Virus record (IMG/VR): IMGVR_UViG_3300002835_000819
Location: 1 to 29,033 of that record
Length of the DNA: 29,033 nucleotides
Reading direction: 5' to 3' (one strand)
From: a virus
Position numbers and translations under genes: made by a program. Within the stretch, counting starts at the first letter, position 1; each line of letters opens with the position of its first letter. The notes under the pieces are model-generated. The model saw only the letters and a list, made by a program, of their open reading frames with translations, made no database searches and was not told where the DNA came from. This document shows positions 26,564 through 29,033 of the stretch, in pieces.

Positions 26564-27724
26564 TTACTGAAGCATCTCTGGTGTTACCGTTGTTCTAGCT
26601 ACCTGCCCATACTTTTCATGGTATGTAATTGCCGTCATTGCGCGGTCAGCAATCCACCCTCCACGGGCTGCATATGCATCCCTAGCTGCGATTGTCGGAT
26701 GTTGGATAACCGTCATTCCATTATGCTCTTTTTCCTCAACATGATGCCTGTGTCCAGTGTGACAGTACCGTTTTGTGGTTTCCCCCCACATTTTGGGATA
26801 GGTTGCGGCGAATAGCATAGGTAGGGCAGTGTTCTTTGACAAATGCCCATGATGGAAAGCCAGCATGGTATTACCTAATGAAAGGGCAAAATAAGGGGTA
26901 ACTTCGTCTATAACTTTAACCCGTGGCTCATTCTCGAACAGCAGGGAGAACAGATGTCTCAACCAGACACTTGATGCCATATCGTGGTTCCCCTCTGAAA
27001 TCACTACGATAATCTGTTCATGCTTGGTTAGGGCCGTACTAATGATGTGCCTTAGTATTCTTACGGCTACAGATACCACCTTGGGGAATCTTGAATCGGA
27101 ATCCAGCAAGTTCCTGTGTTGAGGGGTTACGGAATCCAGGCTATCAAAGTGGAGGAAATCCCCAAGTTGGTTAACGATCCCGATCTTTGCGGGTGGGCAT
27201 GAGTCAATCAAATGTCCGAATGCAGCGGACAGTACCTGTTCTGCAATTGTCAAATCCCAATCATCCCCACATTCGGCGGCCCATGCCTTCATTCCTACAT
27301 GGCAATCTGTAAGAGTGTAGAGATTCGCCAGAGATTGGCTTACATTCTTCGGTTTTTGTACAGGGTTAACCCTGATTACGTCTTGGGAGAGGGCGTCTAT
27401 CGCCTCTCTTATGGCTTGTTCTACTCTTTCCTCATCAAGCCGAGTCTTGACCCATTGGAGCTTTGCTTTCCCATCTTCATCATATAGGGTAGAAGTCCCC
27501 CTAACGACAAAAGGAGATGGTACGGTATGCGTCATGTCATGCTTTGGTGAATACCCTTGTTTAGCAGCCCTTGCTTTTATGTTCTTGATTGAAGTCATCA
27601 GAACTTGATGACTGTTTATCCCAAGAGCTTTAGCGGCTTTCCTCCATCCCCCTGCTTTGTTGATTGCGTCGATATATTCAATCTGCCGGGGTGTAGCCCA
27701 CTCTTTCAGCCCTTCGTCAATCAT
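26564..27724 (-). CDS. HTH plus calcineurin-like metallophosphoesterase
   Basis: About 386 residues from the ATG at 27724 (AAGGAGTTTTG upstream). An N-terminal segment resembles a helix-turn-helix (GGWRKAAKALGINSHQV). The phosphoesterase motifs are YTLTDCHVG, QLGDFLHFD, SEGNHDMAS, FHHGH and HTGHRHH, the two-metal ligand set. It cleaves phosphodiester or phosphomonoester bonds; phage versions may process nucleic acid or nucleotides. It overlaps the SprT-like gene by one codon. Confidence 0.85.
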   Translation of the reverse strand: MIDEGLKEWATPRQIEYIDAINKAGGWRKAAKALGINSHQVLMTSIKNIKARAAKQGYSPKHDMTHTVPSPFVVRGTSTLYDEDGKAKLQWVKTRLDEERVEQAIREAIDALSQDVIRVNPVQKPKNVSQSLANLYTLTDCHVGMKAWAAECGDDWDLTIAEQVLSAAFGHLIDSCPPAKIGIVNQLGDFLHFDSLDSVTPQHRNLLDSDSRFPKVVSVAVRILRHIISTALTKHEQIIVVISEGNHDMASSVWLRHLFSLLFENEPRVKVIDEVTPYFALSLGNTMLAFHHGHLSKNTALPMLFAATYPKMWGETTKRYCHTGHRHHVEEKEHNGMTVIQHPTIAARDAYAARGGWIADRAMTAITYHEKYGQVARTTVTPEMLQ

Positions 27725-28062
27725 CAAAACTCCTTGAAGTTCCAGTTCCAAAGGTTGCAGACTTCAGCGCCCAGCTTGTTGAATTGCGCATCGTGGTTTG
27801 AATGATGCTCATATCCTACCCTGTCTAGTGCTAAGTGCGTCATTTCATGCGCTACGGTATGAACAACGTCCTGATAGTCTTTGTGCTGGTTTCTGCTGAT
27901 TGTGATCGTATAAGGGTCTGGTTCGTAAGTTCCCTTTGCCATCCCTTTCTGTATTACCTTGAAGTGGATTACAGCGTCACTAGGTAGGTTATATCGGTCA
28001 AATGGAGGCATTGCAGCAAGCATAGAGTAAATCCCTGCTAGATGACGCTGCGTTAGTTTCAT
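27724..28062 (-). CDS. SprT-like zinc metallopeptidase
   Basis: A 112-residue protein. The zincin motif is VAHEMTHLALDR (HExxH near residue 70), with a further His-rich stretch YEHHSNHDAQF as the probable third ligand. Small SprT-like proteases act on DNA-associated or other proteins; phage substrates are unknown. Linked by ATGA to both the endolysin-like gene and the phosphoesterase. Confidence 0.75.
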   Translation of the reverse strand: MKLTQRHLAGIYSMLAAMPPFDRYNLPSDAVIHFKVIQKGMAKGTYEPDPYTITISRNQHKDYQDVVHTVAHEMTHLALDRVGYEHHSNHDAQFNKLGAEVCNLWNWNFKEF

Positions 28063-28466
28063 GGGCTAAATGTTCTCCGTCCAGAGCCAGGCGCACGATC
28101 AGAAAGATGGCACCATCCTTTTGTAGCCAAAGGAGATTCCCGATAAAGGCCATACTTCTCTAGTAAAGCATCTGTAAGCCAATTGTCAAGGGCATTCAAT
28201 GGGTCGTAAATATCAACCCCGCGCCCTACCTTGTGGGAGGAGTTTGGGGAACCTTGCGGGCAGTCTTGTGGCCTGAATCCGCCGTAGGTTTTACCGGATA
28301 TGAGAGTCCCCGTTGCCGGGTTGTCTACAAGGTCAATATCGTTCAGGAAGGCTTCATCTAGGAGATTTGCCACTTTCTCCAAGAGGACTTCGGCGTTCTT
28401 CTTTACTTCTTCGGTAGCGTCTTTATGATCAACCCACGGCCCGAAGTAATCAGCGAGGAAGATCAT
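28059..28466 (-). CDS. M15-type peptidase, likely endolysin
   Basis: About 135 residues from the ATG at 28466, which overlaps the previous stop. Metal-binding motifs SSHKVGRGVDIYD (SxHxxGxxxD) and KGWCHLSD, with SGKTYGGFRPQ, match VanY/DdcX-type M15 peptidases used as phage endolysins (for example T5). It would cut peptide bonds in the cell wall. No signal sequence, so a holin is needed; the holin-like gene lies 2 kb downstream. Confidence 0.8.
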   Translation of the reverse strand: MIFLADYFGPWVDHKDATEEVKKNAEVLLEKVANLLDEAFLNDIDLVDNPATGTLISGKTYGGFRPQDCPQGSPNSSHKVGRGVDIYDPLNALDNWLTDALLEKYGLYRESPLATKGWCHLSDRAPGSGRRTFSP

Positions 28467-28636
28467 TTGTGCCACCCATTTGCAGCAAGAACGAAGTAAC
28501 ACGCAGCAGCTACTACCATTGCAATAAACGAATGAAGTGACCACTTTCCGAAAGTCGCATACTTCTCATCCAGCCATTCATGTAGAGCTTCTTTCACCGC
28601 GTCTTTCGATTCTTCCTTGCTCAATGGATCAACCAT
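28463..28636 (-). CDS. Small single-span membrane protein
   Basis: A 57-residue protein: a charged N-terminus (MVDPLSKEESKDAVKEALHE) and one membrane segment (SFIAMVVAAACYFVLAANG). AAGGAACGAATC precedes the ATG; its stop overlaps the endolysin ATG. It may be a second holin or antiholin. Confidence 0.6.
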   Translation of the reverse strand: MVDPLSKEESKDAVKEALHEWLDEKYATFGKWSLHSFIAMVVAAACYFVLAANGWHK

Positions 28637-28672
28637 GATTCGTTCCTTCCCGCCCTATATTGGGCAGATGCG

Positions 28673-28732
28673 TTAGTAAAGTCCTTCGTGTTTTGCGGCA
28701 CCCATCACGGCGGTGAAATGGGGTTCAGTCAT
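28673..28732 (-). CDS. 19-residue peptide, uncertain
   Basis: MTEPHFTAVMGAAKHEGLY with GGAGAATAAAA before the ATG. Only the ribosome site supports it. Confidence 0.3.
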   Translation of the reverse strand: MTEPHFTAVMGAAKHEGLY

Positions 28733-28734
28733 TT

Positions 28735-29033
28735 TTATTCTCCATTTGAAAAAACTTGTGACTTCAGCACCAACTCCCGCCCGCCCTCGTCATCCTCGAT
28801 GCACCGCTGACAGTGATCCATCTTCCCGCCCTGCCAGATGAACAGCAGATTGATGACCAGCGCCAGCGGGTAGGCCAGAATGCTGATGACCTCGCCATGA
28901 TCCCCGCGCTGGCACTTCCCGACCCGCGAAGAAAATGTCTCATCCGGATCTCCACCGATGATCGTGTTGACGAGTTGATCCACAGCGAGGAACAGGTTGT
29001 GGAAATACTCATACAGGACGAGTTTTATGCGAT
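28735..29033 (-). CDS. Conserved small phage protein, partial (runs off the right end)
   Basis: The frame is open to the window end. Visible sequence: LYEYFHNLFLAVDQLVNTII, GGDPDETFSSRVGK and CQRCIEDDEGG, a type I recall from many phages (DQLxNxLLGGxPDETLSSR...H...SIExDEG), function unknown. A hydrophobic stretch ISILAYPLALVINLLFIW could be a membrane segment. Confidence 0.7.
   Translation of the reverse strand, partial: RIKLVLYEYFHNLFLAVDQLVNTIIGGDPDETFSSRVGKCQRGDHGEVISILAYPLALVINLLFIWQGGKMDHCQRCIEDDEGGRELVLKSQVFSNGE

Overview
The window is a piece of a double-stranded DNA tailed-phage genome (lysogenic or lambdoid/P22-like replication style, Gram-negative host). Evidence: small and large terminase, a ~680-residue portal, scaffold and capsid on the minus strand; NinB, NinG, a DnaB-type helicase and a DUF1376 replication protein; ERF annealing protein and SSB; a Rz/Rz1 spanin pair, a putative holin and an M15-type endolysin. 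Both ends are open: the capsid gene runs off the left end and a small minus-strand gene off the right end. The Rz/Rz1 pair implies a two-membrane host.

Layout. 1-7637 (minus): capsid (partial), scaffold, six small structural or hypothetical genes, portal, large and small terminase, HNH endonuclease, with sigma70-like promoters before scaffold, portal and HNH. 7638-9846 (plus): nine small early genes, many coupled by ATGA overlaps, including an XRE-type regulator, closed by a rho-independent terminator. 9847-10183: non-coding gap between converging clusters, with operator-like repeats. 10184-16764 (minus): ninG, ninB, helicase, DUF1376 protein and a small HTH gene, interrupted by two islands. 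16765-17207: divergent promoters and a long hairpin-rich leader. 17208-25283 (plus): small genes, erf, ssb, then more small genes, interrupted by two more islands. 25286-29033 (minus): spanins, holin, small genes, metallophosphoesterase, SprT-like peptidase, endolysin.

The striking part is the four islands (11069-12010, 14804-16611, 17431-20531, 22127-24308). They are integron-type gene-cassette arrays inside the phage. Each cassette is bounded by complementary R boxes (for example GTTAGAGCGC / GCGCTCTAAC), and adjacent cassettes are joined by attC-type sites of about 57-125 bases with pairing L boxes. I count 14 attC sites, two of them degenerate, 14 cassettes and about 18 genes. At one end of every array is an attI-like core: three copies share a 21-base sequence (GTGCTGTAGAACTTAC then GTTAG), two share 37 of 40 bases, and a fourth is diverged. 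At the other end a complete attC abuts a phage gene. By attC polarity the arrays read away from the attI-like core, yet nearly all cassette genes point back toward it. That puts the genes in line with the phage operon they sit in. No integron integrase is visible here.

Cassette cargo is phage-type and enriched in DNA-modification-like functions: three methyltransferase-like proteins (one beta-class DPPY enzyme, two DPPH proteins), a PAPS-reductase/DndC-like protein, a possible cyclic-nucleotide sponge, two zinc-binding proteins and several small conserved phage proteins. My inference is that the phage uses integron recombination sites as exchangeable slots for accessory, possibly anti-defence, genes, mobilised in trans by a host integrase or by one encoded outside this window. 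All alignments and pairings were made by eye; no database search was run.
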